Shown: positions 17,977 to 26,939 of the stretch, piece after piece
Numbering within the stretch: the stretch's first letter is position 1
Layout of the letters: each line of letters opens with the position of its first letter
Program-made: the position numbers and the translations under genes
Notes under the pieces: generated by a model
Seen by the model: only the letters and a program-made list of their open reading frames with translations
Databases searched by the model: none
Told to the model about the DNA's origin: nothing
From: Variovorax sp. WS11
GTDB taxonomy: Bacteria > Pseudomonadota > Gammaproteobacteria > Burkholderiales > Burkholderiaceae_C
DNA: 64,000 nt
NCBI RefSeq assembly: GCF_010499245.1
Contig: NZ_JAAGOW010000001.1
Coordinates: forward strand, 1,364,001-1,428,000
Reading direction: 5' to 3'

Positions 17977-18534
17977 CTAGCAGTGCAGCCGCGAGTTATG
18001 CGGCAAGTGCGCCATCAGGAATTCCATCTGGTCCGCCAGGATGCGGCGGTTTCGCAGGATGAAGTCTTCCCACAGCGAGGGCACGTAGGGCGCATAGAGC
18101 AAGGGCATGTTCGCCTGCTCGGGCGTGCGGCTGCTCTTGCGGTGGTTGCACGGCTTGCAGGCCGTGACCACGTTCATCCAGCTGTCGATGCCGTTTTGCG
18201 CGAAGGGGATGATGTGCTCGCGCGTGAGGTCTTCCTCGTGGAAGTGGCCGCCGCAATAGGCGCAGATGTTGCGGTCGCGCGAGAAAAGCTTGCTGTTGGT
18301 CAGGCCGGGGCGCATCGCGAAGGGATTGATGCGCGGCACGCCCTTGGTGCCGATGATGCTGTTGATCGCGATCTGCGACTGCTGGCCCGTGACCGCGTTA
18401 TGCCCGCCGCGGAACACCGCGACCTGTGCGCCGACTTCCCAGCGCACTTCGTCCGCCGCATAGTGGATCACCGCTTGTTCCAGCGAGATCCACGACTGGG
18501 GCAGCCCCTGGGCCGACAGCTTCAAGACCTTCAC
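17977..18534 (-). CDS. HNH endonuclease family protein
   Basis: A 185-residue protein with a C-terminal HNH nuclease fold. A CxxC pair (CAYC, 91-94) and a second pair (CKPC, 126-129) can hold a structural zinc; the catalytic motif is EHIIPFAQNG with His107, followed by NHRKSS. I chose the GTG at 18534 because GAGGAGG lies six bases before it and the conserved MKVLKLSAQG-type start follows. The gene is single and divergent from ribF; the 164-base region between them has two overlapping palindromes. It is not next to any methylase, so a restriction role is not indicated; the cellular role is unknown. Confidence 0.82.
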   Translation of the reverse strand: MKVLKLSAQGLPQSWISLEQAVIHYAADEVRWEVGAQVAVFRGGHNAVTGQQSQIAINSIIGTKGVPRINPFAMRPGLTNSKLFSRDRNICAYCGGHFHEEDLTREHIIPFAQNGIDSWMNVVTACKPCNHRKSSRTPEQANMPLLYAPYVPSLWEDFILRNRRILADQMEFLMAHLPHNSRLHC

Positions 18535-18605
18535 ACACGCCTCCTCACAAAAGGGAAGAACCACGGAAAGACCAGGACATCGCACACATCGAACAGCTTG
18601 CGAGC

Positions 18606-18639
18606 GACGCACTGCGTCACAATATACCGGCTTTGTGAC
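18606..18639. promoter_or_regulatory. Overlapping palindromes in the HNH-ribF divergent region
   Basis: GACGCA-C-TGCGTC (18606-18618) overlaps GTCACAA-N10-TTGTGAC (18616-18639), both perfect. They lie midway between the divergent starts and cover an AATATA sequence that could be a -10 box for ribF. The second palindrome has the half-sites in the opposite order to a CRP site, so CRP-type binding is unlikely; another dimeric regulator or a DNA hairpin is possible. Confidence 0.4.
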
Positions 18640-18677
18640 AAAAAGCCCTCAGTGGGCCCATTCGACGGGCGCGAAGC

Positions 18678-18694
18678 GCTATCAAAAAGATACC
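18678..18694. repeat. Short element GCTATC-AAAAA-GATACC
   Basis: Near-palindrome just upstream of ribF, similar to the elements at 16507-16527 and 35550-35566. It ends within five bases of the ribF ATG and covers the position where a ribosome-binding site would be expected. Confidence 0.4.
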
Positions 18695-18698
18695 AACG

Positions 18699-19736
18699 AT
18701 GCAGGTTTTCCGGGGGTTCAGGCATCCGGGCGTGGCTCCGGCCTGCGCCCTGACCATCGGCAATTTCGACGGCGTGCACCGCGGCCATCAGGCCATGCTG
18801 GGGCTGCTCAATACCGAGGCGCGCCTGCGCGGCCTGCCCAGTTGCGTGCTGACCTTCGAGCCGCACCCGCGCGACTACTTCGCCCAACTCAGCAAGCGGC
18901 CCGAACTGGCGCCGGCTCGCATCGGCACCTTGCGCGACAAGCTCAGCGCACTGGCCGCCGGCGGCGTGGGCCAGACCATCGTGCTGCCCTTCGATAACCG
19001 GCTGGCCTCCCAGACGCCGGACGAATTCATCCAGCATGTGCTCCTCGAGGGCCTGGGCGTGCGCTACGTGCTGGTGGGCGACGACTTCCGCTTCGGCGCC
19101 AAGCGCGCCGGCGACTACGCGATGCTCGACGCGGCCGGCGAAGCCAACGGCTTCGACGTGGCGCGCATGAACAGCTACGAGGTGCATGGCCTGCGCGTGT
19201 CCAGTTCCGCCGTGCGCGAGGCCCTGGCCGAGGGCCGGATGAGCGACGTGCAGGCCCTGCTCGGCCGGCCCTACGCGATTTCCGGCCACGTCGTGCACGG
19301 CCGCAAGCTCGGCCGCGCGCTGGGCGCCTCGGCGCCGGGGCGCAACGATGGCTTCCGCACGCTCAACCTGCGCTTCAAGCACTGGAAGCCGGCCGCCAGC
19401 GGCATCTTCGCGGTGCTGGTGCACGGCCTCGACAATCAGCCGCTGCACGGCGTGGCCAACCTGGGCGTGCGCCCCTCGCTCGACGCCAACGACGTGAACG
19501 CCGGCCGGGTCCTGCTCGAGACCCATTGCCTCGATTGGCCCGCCCACCTCGGCGAGGAGGGGGCCTACGGTAAAATCGTCCGCGTGGAACTGCTGCACAA
19601 ACTGCACGACGAATTGCGCTACACCAGCCTCGAGGCCCTGACGGCGGGCATCGCGAAGGATGGCCGCGATGCACGTGCGTTCTTCGCTTCCGCCCACGCC
19701 GAGACCCGTCGCCAGACCACGCGCGATCGAATTTAA
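18699..19736 (+). CDS. ribF: Bifunctional riboflavin kinase / FAD synthetase
   Basis: Makes FMN from riboflavin and FAD from FMN. The 345-residue protein has the N-terminal adenylyltransferase domain (TIGNFDGVHRGH at 19-30; VGDDFRFGAKRAG; RVSSSAVREAL) and a C-terminal flavokinase domain from about residue 185. In the kinase the usual GxPTAN motif is replaced by a longer loop ending GFRTLNLRF (219-226): the Thr and Asn that bind metal and nucleotide remain, but Pro and Ala are lost and about ten residues are inserted. ATG at 18699 with no clear ribosome-binding site. It is followed by ileS and lspA, the common ribF-ileS-lspA order. Confidence 0.93.
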   Translation: MQVFRGFRHPGVAPACALTIGNFDGVHRGHQAMLGLLNTEARLRGLPSCVLTFEPHPRDYFAQLSKRPELAPARIGTLRDKLSALAAGGVGQTIVLPFDNRLASQTPDEFIQHVLLEGLGVRYVLVGDDFRFGAKRAGDYAMLDAAGEANGFDVARMNSYEVHGLRVSSSAVREALAEGRMSDVQALLGRPYAISGHVVHGRKLGRALGASAPGRNDGFRTLNLRFKHWKPAASGIFAVLVHGLDNQPLHGVANLGVRPSLDANDVNAGRVLLETHCLDWPAHLGEEGAYGKIVRVELLHKLHDELRYTSLEALTAGIAKDGRDARAFFASAHAETRRQTTRDRI

Positions 19737-19759
19737 CCGGGCCCGACCGCGCTGCCGCC

Positions 19760-19838
19760 CTTCTGCAAGCTCAGGGCGGACGGCTTTTCTCCTTCGCACC
19801 GACACCTGCATCCAGGTTCGGGCCGAGCCTGTCGAAGC
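19760..19838. repeat. Inverted pair of REP-like elements
   Basis: Two copies of a 23-24 base motif face each other between ribF and ileS: 19760-19783 (CTTCTGCAAGCTCAGGGCGG) and, in reverse, 19816-19838 (GGTTCGGGCCGAGCCTGTCG). Both resemble the widespread CTTCGACA(A/G)GCTCAG-GGCGAAC repeat of proteobacteria. Together they can fold into a long hairpin that may slow transcription or protect mRNA between the two genes. Confidence 0.6.
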
Positions 19839-19859
19839 CCCTCTGTTTCGAACTTCATC

Positions 19860-22784
19860 ATGTCTGCTGACGCCGCCTCCACCACCACCACCGACTACCG
19901 CGCCACCCTCAACCTGCCCGACACCCCGTTCCCGATGCGCGGCGACCTGCCCAAGCGCGAGCCGGGCTGGGTCCAGGAATGGAACGACGAAGGGCGCTAC
20001 CACCGGCTGCGCGATGCACGCCGGGGCGCACCCAAATTCATCCTGCACGACGGCCCGCCCTACGCCAACGGCCAGATCCACATGGGCCATGCCGTCAACA
20101 AGATCCTGAAGGACATGATCACCAAGGCGCGCCAGCTCGAGGGCTACGACGCGCTCTACGTGCCCGGCTGGGATTGCCACGGCCTGCCGATCGAGAACGC
20201 GATCGAGAAGAAATACGGCCGCAACCTGAGCCGCGACGAGATGCAGGCCAAGAGCCGCGCCTACGCCGCCGAGCAGATCGCGCAGCAGATGACCGACTTC
20301 CAGCGCCTGGGCGTGCTGGGCGAATGGGACCATCCGTACAAGACGATGAACTTCGCCAACGAGGCGGGCGAGCTGCGCGCCTTCAAGCGCGTGATCGAGC
20401 GCGGCTTCGTCTATCGCGGACTCAAGCCGGTGTACTGGTGCTTCGACTGCGGCTCCTCGCTGGCGGAGTTCGAGATCGAGTATGCGGACAAGAAGTCCAA
20501 CACGGTCGATGTCGCCTTCAAGGCGCACGAGCCGGCCAAGCTGGCCGCCGCGTTCGGCCTGCCGAAGCTGGAGAAGGACGCCTTCGTCGTGATCTGGACC
20601 ACCACCGCGTGGACCATCCCCGCCAACCAGGCGCTCAACCTCAACCCCGAGTTGGACTACGCGCTGGTCGACACCGACCGCGGCCTGCTGATCCTGGCCG
20701 CCTCGCTGGTCGAGATGTGCATGAATCGCTATGCGCTCGACGGCAAGGTGCTCGCGACGGTCAAGGGCGAGAAGCTCGGCGGCCTCGAGTTCGAACATCC
20801 GCTGTACGACGTCGACGCCGGCTTCCGCCGTCTGTCGCCGGTCTACCTGGCCGACTACGCCACCGCCGACGACGGCACCGGCATCGTCCACTCCTCGCCC
20901 GCCTACGGCGTGGACGACTTCAACTCCTGCATCGCCCACGGCGTCGCCTACGACGACATCCTGAATCCGGTGCAGGGCAACGGCGCCTACGCCCCCGACT
21001 TCCCGCTCTTCGGCGGCCAGCACATCTGGAAGGCGGTGCCGCTCATCATCCAGGCCCTGCGCGATGCCGGCCGGCTGCTGACCACCGACACCATCACCCA
21101 CAGCTACCCGCACTGCTGGCGCCACAAGACGCCGGTGATCTACCGCGCCGCGGCCCAGTGGTTCGTGCGCATGGACGAGGGCGAAGGCGTGTTCACCAAG
21201 GACAAGGCCCCGAAGACCCTGCGCCAGCTGGCGCTGGCTGCCATCGAGGAGACCGGCTTCTACCCCGAGAACGGCAAGGCACGCCTGCACGACATGATCG
21301 CCAACCGGCCCGACTGGTGCATCAGCCGCCAGCGCAGCTGGGGCGTGCCCATCCCCTTCTTCCTGCACAAGGACACGGGCGAGCTGCATCCGCGCACCAT
21401 GGAGATCCTCGACCAGGCGGCTGACATCGTCGACAAAGGCGGCATCGAGGCCTGGAGCCGCGTGACCACCGAAGAGATGCTCGGCCCCGACGACGCGCCC
21501 CACTACACCAAGAGCACCGACATCCTCGAGGTCTGGTTCGACTCGGGCTCCACCTTCTCGCACGTGCTGCGCGGAACGCACGCGAACGGGCACCACGAGA
21601 CCGGCCCCGAGGCCGACCTCTACCTCGAAGGCCACGACCAGCACCGCGGCTGGTTCCACTCCTCGCTGCTGATCGCCTGCGCGCTGTACGGACGCGCGCC
21701 CTACAAGGGCCTGCTGACCCACGGCTTCACCGTCGACAGCCAGGGCCGCAAGATGAGCAAGTCGCTCGGCAACGGCATCGAGCCGCAGGAGGTCAACAAG
21801 AAGCTGGGTGCCGAGATCATCCGCCTCTGGGTGGCGGCCAGCGACTACTCGGGCGACATCGCCGGCGACGACAAGATCCTCGCCCGCGTGGTGGACGCCT
21901 ACCGCCGCATCCGCAACACGCTGCGCTTCCTGCTCGCCAACACCAGCGACTTCGACATCGCGAAGGACGCGGTGCCGCTGGCCGAACTGCTCGAGATCGA
22001 TCGCTACGCCTTGAGCCGCGCCGCGCAGTTCCAGGCCGAGGTGCTGGCGCACTACAAGGTCTACGAGTTCCACCCGGTGGTGGCCAAGCTGCAGGTCTAC
22101 TGCTCGGAGGACCTGGGCGCCTTCTACCTCGACATCCTGAAGGACCGCCTCTACACCACCGCGCCCGGCTCGCGCGCGCGGCGCAGTGCGCAGACGGCGC
22201 TCTGGCACATCACGCAGGCGATGCTGCGCTGGATGGCGCCCTTCCTCAGCTTCACGGCCGAAGAGGCCTGGAAGTTCTGCGGCAACGGCGAGTCGATCTT
22301 CACCCAGGTCTACTGCGACCTGGGCCAGCCCGACGAGGCGCTCCTGGCCAAGTGGTCGCGCATCCGCGAGGTGCGCAACGGGATCAACAAGAGCATCGAG
22401 GCCCTGCGCAGCGAAGGCAAGGTCGGCTCCTCTTTGCAGGCCAACGTTGCGCTGTGGGCGGACGGACAGATCCTGGCTGACCTGCAGAGCCTGGGTGACG
22501 ACCTCAAATTTGTTTTCATCACCTCTGCTGCTTCAACACGCCCGGTCGATTCGGGCGAAATCGCGGGGGCGGGAGCCACCAACCTTGCGCCGACCGGCGG
22601 GTCGCAGGTCGGCGCGATGGACATGGGCATGCTTGCGTCCAAAGTGACGCCTTCCGAAAGCACCAAGTGCGAGCGCTGCTGGCACTGGCGCGACGACGTC
22701 GGCCACGACCCGGCGCACCCGGGCCTGTGCAGCCGCTGCACCAGCAACCTGTTCGGCGCCGGCGAAGCCAGGAGTGCTGCCTGA
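19860..22784 (+). CDS. ileS: Isoleucyl-tRNA synthetase
   Basis: Class I aminoacyl-tRNA synthetase that charges tRNA-Ile, with editing of valine. The 974-residue protein carries the HIGH-type motif HMGH at 74-77, the CP1 editing domain ([14 protein letters not shown]), KMSKS at 631-635 and a C-terminal zinc knuckle (CERCWHW from 937, then CSRC). It is somewhat longer than E. coli IleS (938), mainly from a glycine/alanine-rich linker before the zinc site. ATG at 19860. Its stop overlaps the lspA start (TGATG), so the two are translationally coupled. Confidence 0.97.
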   Translation: MSADAASTTTTDYRATLNLPDTPFPMRGDLPKREPGWVQEWNDEGRYHRLRDARRGAPKFILHDGPPYANGQIHMGHAVNKILKDMITKARQLEGYDALYVPGWDCHGLPIENAIEKKYGRNLSRDEMQAKSRAYAAEQIAQQMTDFQRLGVLGEWDHPYKTMNFANEAGELRAFKRVIERGFVYRGLKPVYWCFDCGSSLAEFEIEYADKKSNTVDVAFKAHEPAKLAAAFGLPKLEKDAFVVIWTTTAWTIPANQALNLNPELDYALVDTDRGLLILAASLVEMCMNRYALDGKVLATVKGEKLGGLEFEHPLYDVDAGFRRLSPVYLADYATADDGTGIVHSSPAYGVDDFNSCIAHGVAYDDILNPVQGNGAYAPDFPLFGGQHIWKAVPLIIQALRDAGRLLTTDTITHSYPHCWRHKTPVIYRAAAQWFVRMDEGEGVFTKDKAPKTLRQLALAAIEETGFYPENGKARLHDMIANRPDWCISRQRSWGVPIPFFLHKDTGELHPRTMEILDQAADIVDKGGIEAWSRVTTEEMLGPDDAPHYTKSTDILEVWFDSGSTFSHVLRGTHANGHHETGPEADLYLEGHDQHRGWFHSSLLIACALYGRAPYKGLLTHGFTVDSQGRKMSKSLGNGIEPQEVNKKLGAEIIRLWVAASDYSGDIAGDDKILARVVDAYRRIRNTLRFLLANTSDFDIAKDAVPLAELLEIDRYALSRAAQFQAEVLAHYKVYEFHPVVAKLQVYCSEDLGAFYLDILKDRLYTTAPGSRARRSAQTALWHITQAMLRWMAPFLSFTAEEAWKFCGNGESIFTQVYCDLGQPDEALLAKWSRIREVRNGINKSIEALRSEGKVGSSLQANVALWADGQILADLQSLGDDLKFVFITSAASTRPVDSGEIAGAGATNLAPTGGSQVGAMDMGMLASKVTPSESTKCERCWHWRDDVGHDPAHPGLCSRCTSNLFGAGEARSAA

Positions 22785-23287
22785 TGGCCGCGACCCGTTC
22801 CCTCGCCTCGCCACGCACCGGCATCTGGCCCTGGCTCGCGCTGGCCCTGGTGATCCTGATCCTCGACCAGTTCACCAAGACGCTGATCCTGGGCTACTAC
22901 AAGCTGGGCGATGCCACCTACATCACCAGCTTCTTCAACATCGTGCGCGCCCACAACACCGGCGCTGCCTTCTCCTTCCTCGCGGATGCGGCGGGCTGGC
23001 AGCGCTGGTTCTTCACCGCCATCGGCGTGGCGGCTGCGCTGTTCATCGTGTGGATGCTCCGGTCGCATGCCGGGCAGAAGCTCTTCTCCTTCGCCATGGC
23101 CGCGATCCTGGGCGGGGCCATCGGCAACGTGGTCGACCGCATGATGCACGGCTACGTGGTCGACTTCCTCGACTTCCACCTGGCAGGCCGCCACTTCCCG
23201 GCCTTCAACGTGGCGGACAGCGCGATCACCATCGGCGCGATCTGCCTGATCCTCGACGAGCTGCGGCGCGTGCGGCGCGGCAAGTAG
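22784..23287 (+). CDS. lspA: Lipoprotein signal peptidase II
   Basis: Inner-membrane aspartyl protease that removes signal peptides from diacylated prolipoproteins (EC 3.4.23.36). The 167-residue protein has four membrane segments and the family motifs DQFTK (28-32), NTGAAFS (58-64), GNVVDR with catalytic Asp118 and FNVADS with catalytic Asp145. The ATG overlaps the ileS stop by one base. It supplies mature lipoproteins for the Lol system also present in this window. Confidence 0.96.
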   Translation: MAATRSLASPRTGIWPWLALALVILILDQFTKTLILGYYKLGDATYITSFFNIVRAHNTGAAFSFLADAAGWQRWFFTAIGVAAALFIVWMLRSHAGQKLFSFAMAAILGGAIGNVVDRMMHGYVVDFLDFHLAGRHFPAFNVADSAITIGAICLILDELRRVRRGK

Positions 23288-23340
23288 GGCGCCGCCCCAG
23301 GCTGCGGAAGCCGAAGGCTGGTCTATAGTCCTTCGATTCC

Positions 23341-24999
23341 ATGAAGCACCTGTTGAATCTGCTGGCCGCCATCGCGCTGCTGGTATGGGGTACCCATCTC
23401 GTTCGCACCGGCGTGCTGCGCGTCTTCGGCGCCAACCTGCGCAAGATCCTGGTGCACAGCATGCGCAACCGCTTCACCGCCGCGCTCTCGGGCATCGGCG
23501 TCACGGCGCTGGTGCAATCGAGCACCGCCACCTCGCTGATGACCTCCTCCTTCGTCGGCCAGGGCCTGGTGGCACTGCCGGCCGCGCTGGCCGTGATGCG
23601 CGGCGCCGACGTCGGCACGGCGCTGATGTCGGTGCTGTTCTCGGCCGACCTCTCCTGGCTGTCGCCGCTCTTCATCTTCGTCGGCGTGGTGCTCTTCATC
23701 TCGCGCGGCTCCACCGTGGCCGGCCGCGTCGGGCGCGTGCTGATCGGCCTCGGCCTGATGCTGCTGGCGCTGCAGCTGGTAGTCGAGGCGACCGGGCCGC
23801 TGTTCTCCTCGCCCGCGGTGCTGGAGCTCCTGGCCTCGCTCGCCAGCGACGTGCTGCTGGAGGTCACCATCGGCGCCGTGCTGGCGATCGCGGCCTACTC
23901 CAGCCTGGCGGTGGTGCTGCTGGTCGCGGCCATGGCCAGCTCCAACGTGGTGCCGCTGGACGTGGCGCTTGGCCTGGTGCTGGGCGCCAACCTGGGCAGC
24001 GGCCTGCTGGCGGTGCTGACCACCGCGAAGTCGGCGGTCCCGGTGCGCCAGGTCACGGTCGGCAACCTGGTCTTCAAGCTGCTGGGCGTGGCGATCGCGG
24101 CGCCCTTCGTCGGCCTCTACCTGCGCGAGGCCCGGCCCTACATCTCCGACGCAACGCAGCTGGTGGTGCTGTTCCACCTCGGCTTCAACCTGGTCGTCAG
24201 CATCGGCTTCATCGGGCTCACCGGCTGGGTCGCGCGGCTGGTGACGCGGCTGCTCCCGGTGCCGACCGAATCTCCCGCCATGCAGCGGCCGCGGCACCTC
24301 GATCCCTCGGCGCTCTCGACGCCCACGCTGGCAATCTCCAACGCCGCGCGCGAGGCCCTGCACCAGGCCGACGTGGTCGAGACCATGCTGATCGGCATGC
24401 TCAAGGTGATCCGCGACAACGACCTGCGCCTGGCCGCCGAGCTGCGCAAGCTGGACGACACGGTGGACGAGCTCTACTCGGCCATCAAGTACTACATGAC
24501 CAAGATCTCGCGCGAGGCGCTGGGCGAGGAAGAGAGCCGGCGCTGGACCGACATCATCAGCTTCACCATCAACATGGAGCAGATCGGCGACATCATCGAG
24601 CGGGTGATCATCGACATCGAGGACAAGAAGATCAAGAAGCAGCGCAGCTTCTCCGCCGCCGGCATGCGCGAGATCGTCGAGCTGCACGAGCGGCTGCTTG
24701 CCAACCTGCGGCTGGGCATGAGCGTGTTCCTCAATGCCAACGTGCGCGACGCACAGCGGCTGCTGGAGGAGAAGGCGCGCTTCCGCGACCTGGAGCGCGC
24801 CTATGCCGGCACCCACCTGGAGCGCCTGTCGGAGCAGACTGCCTCCAGCATCGAGACCAGCTCGCTGCACATCGACCTGATCAGCGAGCTCAAGCGCATC
24901 AACTCCCACATCTGCTCGATCGCCTACCCGATCCTCGACTCGGCCGGCGCACTTTCGCGCACGCGCATGCGCGAGTCGCGGCTCGCCGAGATCGAGTGA
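23341..24999 (+). CDS. Na/phosphate cotransporter family protein with PhoU-like domain
   Basis: A 552-residue inner-membrane protein. The first 310 residues hold about eight hydrophobic segments with the QSSTATS signature of the Na/Pi-cotransporter family at 59-65 and a second repeat (VVLLVAAMASSNVVPLDVALGLVLGANLGSG written in part). Residues about 330-540 are helical and PhoU-like (ADVVETMLIGMLKVIRDND; INMEQIGDIIERVI). Likely imports or exports inorganic phosphate with sodium; YjbB of E. coli is a comparable exporter. It starts 53 bases after lspA; a TATAGT sequence at 23324 may be its own -10. It is convergent with the quinone oxidoreductase gene. Confidence 0.88.
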   Translation: MKHLLNLLAAIALLVWGTHLVRTGVLRVFGANLRKILVHSMRNRFTAALSGIGVTALVQSSTATSLMTSSFVGQGLVALPAALAVMRGADVGTALMSVLFSADLSWLSPLFIFVGVVLFISRGSTVAGRVGRVLIGLGLMLLALQLVVEATGPLFSSPAVLELLASLASDVLLEVTIGAVLAIAAYSSLAVVLLVAAMASSNVVPLDVALGLVLGANLGSGLLAVLTTAKSAVPVRQVTVGNLVFKLLGVAIAAPFVGLYLREARPYISDATQLVVLFHLGFNLVVSIGFIGLTGWVARLVTRLLPVPTESPAMQRPRHLDPSALSTPTLAISNAAREALHQADVVETMLIGMLKVIRDNDLRLAAELRKLDDTVDELYSAIKYYMTKISREALGEEESRRWTDIISFTINMEQIGDIIERVIIDIEDKKIKKQRSFSAAGMREIVELHERLLANLRLGMSVFLNANVRDAQRLLEEKARFRDLERAYAGTHLERLSEQTASSIETSSLHIDLISELKRINSHICSIAYPILDSAGALSRTRMRESRLAEIE

Positions 25000-25018
25000 G
25001 CGGGGGGGCCGGGCGCGC

Positions 25019-26005
25019 TCAGAGCGTGAGGATGGTGCAGCCGGTGGTCTTGCGCGCTTCCAGGTCGCGGTGCGCCTGCTGCACGTCGGCGAGGGCGTAG
25101 CGCTGGTCGATCGGGATCTTCACCGCACCGCTGGTCACCGCAGCGAACAGGTCGTCGGCCATCGCCTGGGTGCTCTCGCGCGTGGCGATGTGCGTGAACA
25201 GCGTGGGCCGCGTGATGTAGAGCGAGCCCTTGGAGGCGAGCACGCCGAGGTTGACCGGCGGCACCGGCCCCGAGCCGTTGCCGAAGATGGCGAGCAGGCC
25301 GAAGGGCCGCAGGCAATTCAGCGAGCCCTCGAAGGTGTCCTTGCCCACCGAGTCGTACACCACCTTCACGCCCCTACCGCCCGTGATCTCCTTGACGCGC
25401 TCGGCAAAGTTCTCGGTGCTGTAGTTGATCGCGTGCGCTGCGCCATGGTCCAGCGCCAGCCGGCACTTGGCGTCGGTGCCGGCCGTGCCGATGAGCTGCA
25501 GGCCGAGGGCCTTGGCCCACTGGGACGCAATCAGCCCCACGCCGCCCGCGGCCGCATGGAAGAGGATGAAGTCGCCCGGCTGCAGGCCCTCGGCCGGCAA
25601 GGTCTTCCTCAACAGGTACTGCGCCGTCAAGCCCTTGAGCATCATGGCCGCGCCGGTCTCGAAGGAGATCGCGTCGGGGAGCTTGCAGACGTTCTTGGCC
25701 GGCATCACGCGCAGCTCGCAGTAGGCGCCGGGCGGCTGGCTGGCATAGGCGGCGCGGTCCCCGGCCTTCAGGTGCGCGACGCCCTCGCCCACCGCCTCGA
25801 CCACGCCCGCGGCCTCCATGCCGAGCTGCAGCGGCAGCGACAAGGGATAGAGGCCGCTGCGCTGGTAGGTGTCGATGAAGTTGAGGCCGACCGCGTGATG
25901 GCGGATGCGGATCTCGCCGGGGCCGGGCTCGCCGACCTCGACCTCGACGAGCTTCAGTTCCTCGGGACCGCCGTTGCGGTCGATGCGGATGGCTTTGCTG
26001 CGCAT
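25019..26005 (-). CDS. qor: NADPH:quinone oxidoreductase, zeta-crystallin type
   Basis: Zinc-independent medium-chain dehydrogenase/reductase that reduces quinones with NADPH. The 328-residue protein has the GroES-like N-terminal half (GLNFIDTYQRSGLYPLSLP, GMEAAGVVEAVGEGV) and the nucleotide-binding motif AAAGGVGLIASQWAK; the structural-zinc cysteines are missing, as expected for the Qor group. AGGA precedes the ATG at 26005. It is the last gene of the block that begins with tctB, but a 110-base gap from the SDR gene suggests it may have its own promoter. Confidence 0.88.
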   Translation of the reverse strand: MRSKAIRIDRNGGPEELKLVEVEVGEPGPGEIRIRHHAVGLNFIDTYQRSGLYPLSLPLQLGMEAAGVVEAVGEGVAHLKAGDRAAYASQPPGAYCELRVMPAKNVCKLPDAISFETGAAMMLKGLTAQYLLRKTLPAEGLQPGDFILFHAAAGGVGLIASQWAKALGLQLIGTAGTDAKCRLALDHGAAHAINYSTENFAERVKEITGGRGVKVVYDSVGKDTFEGSLNCLRPFGLLAIFGNGSGPVPPVNLGVLASKGSLYITRPTLFTHIATRESTQAMADDLFAAVTSGAVKIPIDQRYALADVQQAHRDLEARKTTGCTILTL

Positions 26006-26115
26006 GGGCTTTTCCTTTTGTCCGGATGTGCTGGGGGGACGCACATCGTAGTCAGGCTTCGATGTCGGCGCTGGCTGGGGTATTACTCCCTTCCCCGGAG
26101 GGGAGAGAGCAGGAA

Positions 26116-26919
26116 TCAGTAGGTCCCGGGATACGCCCCGCCATCCGCCAGCACGTTCTGCCCGGTCAGATAGCCCGCCTGCACGCTGCACAGAAAAGCG
26201 CAGATCGCCCCGAACTCCTCCGGCGTCCCGAAGCGCTTCGCCGGAATGTTCTTCTTGCGGCTTTCCCACACGGTGTCGAAGTCCTGTCCCGACTTCTTCG
26301 CAGCACCGGCCATGGTGCCCTTCAGCCGATCGGTGTCGAAGGACCCCGGCAGCAGGTTGTTGAGGGTCACGCCCTTGGCCGCGATGCCGCTGCGCGCCAC
26401 GCCCGCGACAAAGCCCGTGAGCCCGCTGCGCGCGCCGTTCGAAAGGCCGAGGATGTCGATCGGCGCCTTCACCGAGCTGGAGGTGATGTTGACGATGCGC
26501 CCGAAGCCGCGCCCCGCCATGCCGTCGACCGTGGCCTTGATCAGCTCGATGGGCGTGAGCATGTTGGCATCCACCGCCTTGATCCAGGCCTCGCGGTCCC
26601 AGTCGCGGAAGTCGCCCGGCGGCGGGCCTCCGGCATTGGTGACGACGATGTCGAAGTCCTTCTGCAGCGCGAACACCGCGGTGCGCCCTTCGGTCGTCGT
26701 GATGTCCGCGGCCACATGTTTCACCCAGGGCTTGACGACGCTCCCGTGGGCCGCGGCCGCCGCCTCCAGCTTCTTCGCCGCCTGCGCCAGCGCCTCGGCG
26801 CCGCGCGCCACGATCAGCACGTTGACGCCTTCGCGCACCAGCGCCTCCGCGCAGCCGTAGCCGAGCCCTTTGCTGGCCCCGCACACCAGGGCCGTCTTGC
26901 CTGCGATTCCAAGATCCAT
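26116..26919 (-). CDS. Atypical short-chain dehydrogenase/reductase lacking YxxxK
   Basis: A 267-residue Rossmann-fold protein with a normal cofactor loop (CGASKGLG, 13-20), NAGG (95-98) and a C-terminal LTGQNVLADGGAYPGTY typical of FabG-like SDRs. The serine block NITSSSV (145-150) is present, but the segment that should hold the catalytic YxxxK reads GLSNGARSGL (158-167), so Tyr and Lys are both gone. A subgroup of SDRs with an LSN-x-x-R pattern here is known to me, without a firm reaction. It lies 20 bases after the EamA gene. It may bind NAD(P)H without classical activity, or use another acid/base. Confidence 0.8.
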   Translation of the reverse strand: MDLGIAGKTALVCGASKGLGYGCAEALVREGVNVLIVARGAEALAQAAKKLEAAAAAHGSVVKPWVKHVAADITTTEGRTAVFALQKDFDIVVTNAGGPPPGDFRDWDREAWIKAVDANMLTPIELIKATVDGMAGRGFGRIVNITSSSVKAPIDILGLSNGARSGLTGFVAGVARSGIAAKGVTLNNLLPGSFDTDRLKGTMAGAAKKSGQDFDTVWESRKKNIPAKRFGTPEEFGAICAFLCSVQAGYLTGQNVLADGGAYPGTY

Positions 26920-26939
26920 GATCGATTTCCTTCGGGCGT

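Noticed and set aside
18616..18639. Possible CRP/FNR site upstream of ribF
   Set aside because: The half-sites read TCACA...TGTGA rather than TGTGA...TCACA and the spacing is 10, so it does not fit the CRP/FNR pattern.
18531..22208. Minus-strand open frame of about 1225 codons opposite ribF and ileS
   Set aside because: It lies wholly antisense to two certain genes, has a low-complexity His/Ala/Gly/Arg composition typical of a GC-rich shadow frame and shows no family motif.
26070..26110. GC-rich CTCCC/GGGAG repeats after the SDR gene as a terminator
   Set aside because: Stem is short and imperfect with no T tract, so not listed as a terminator.
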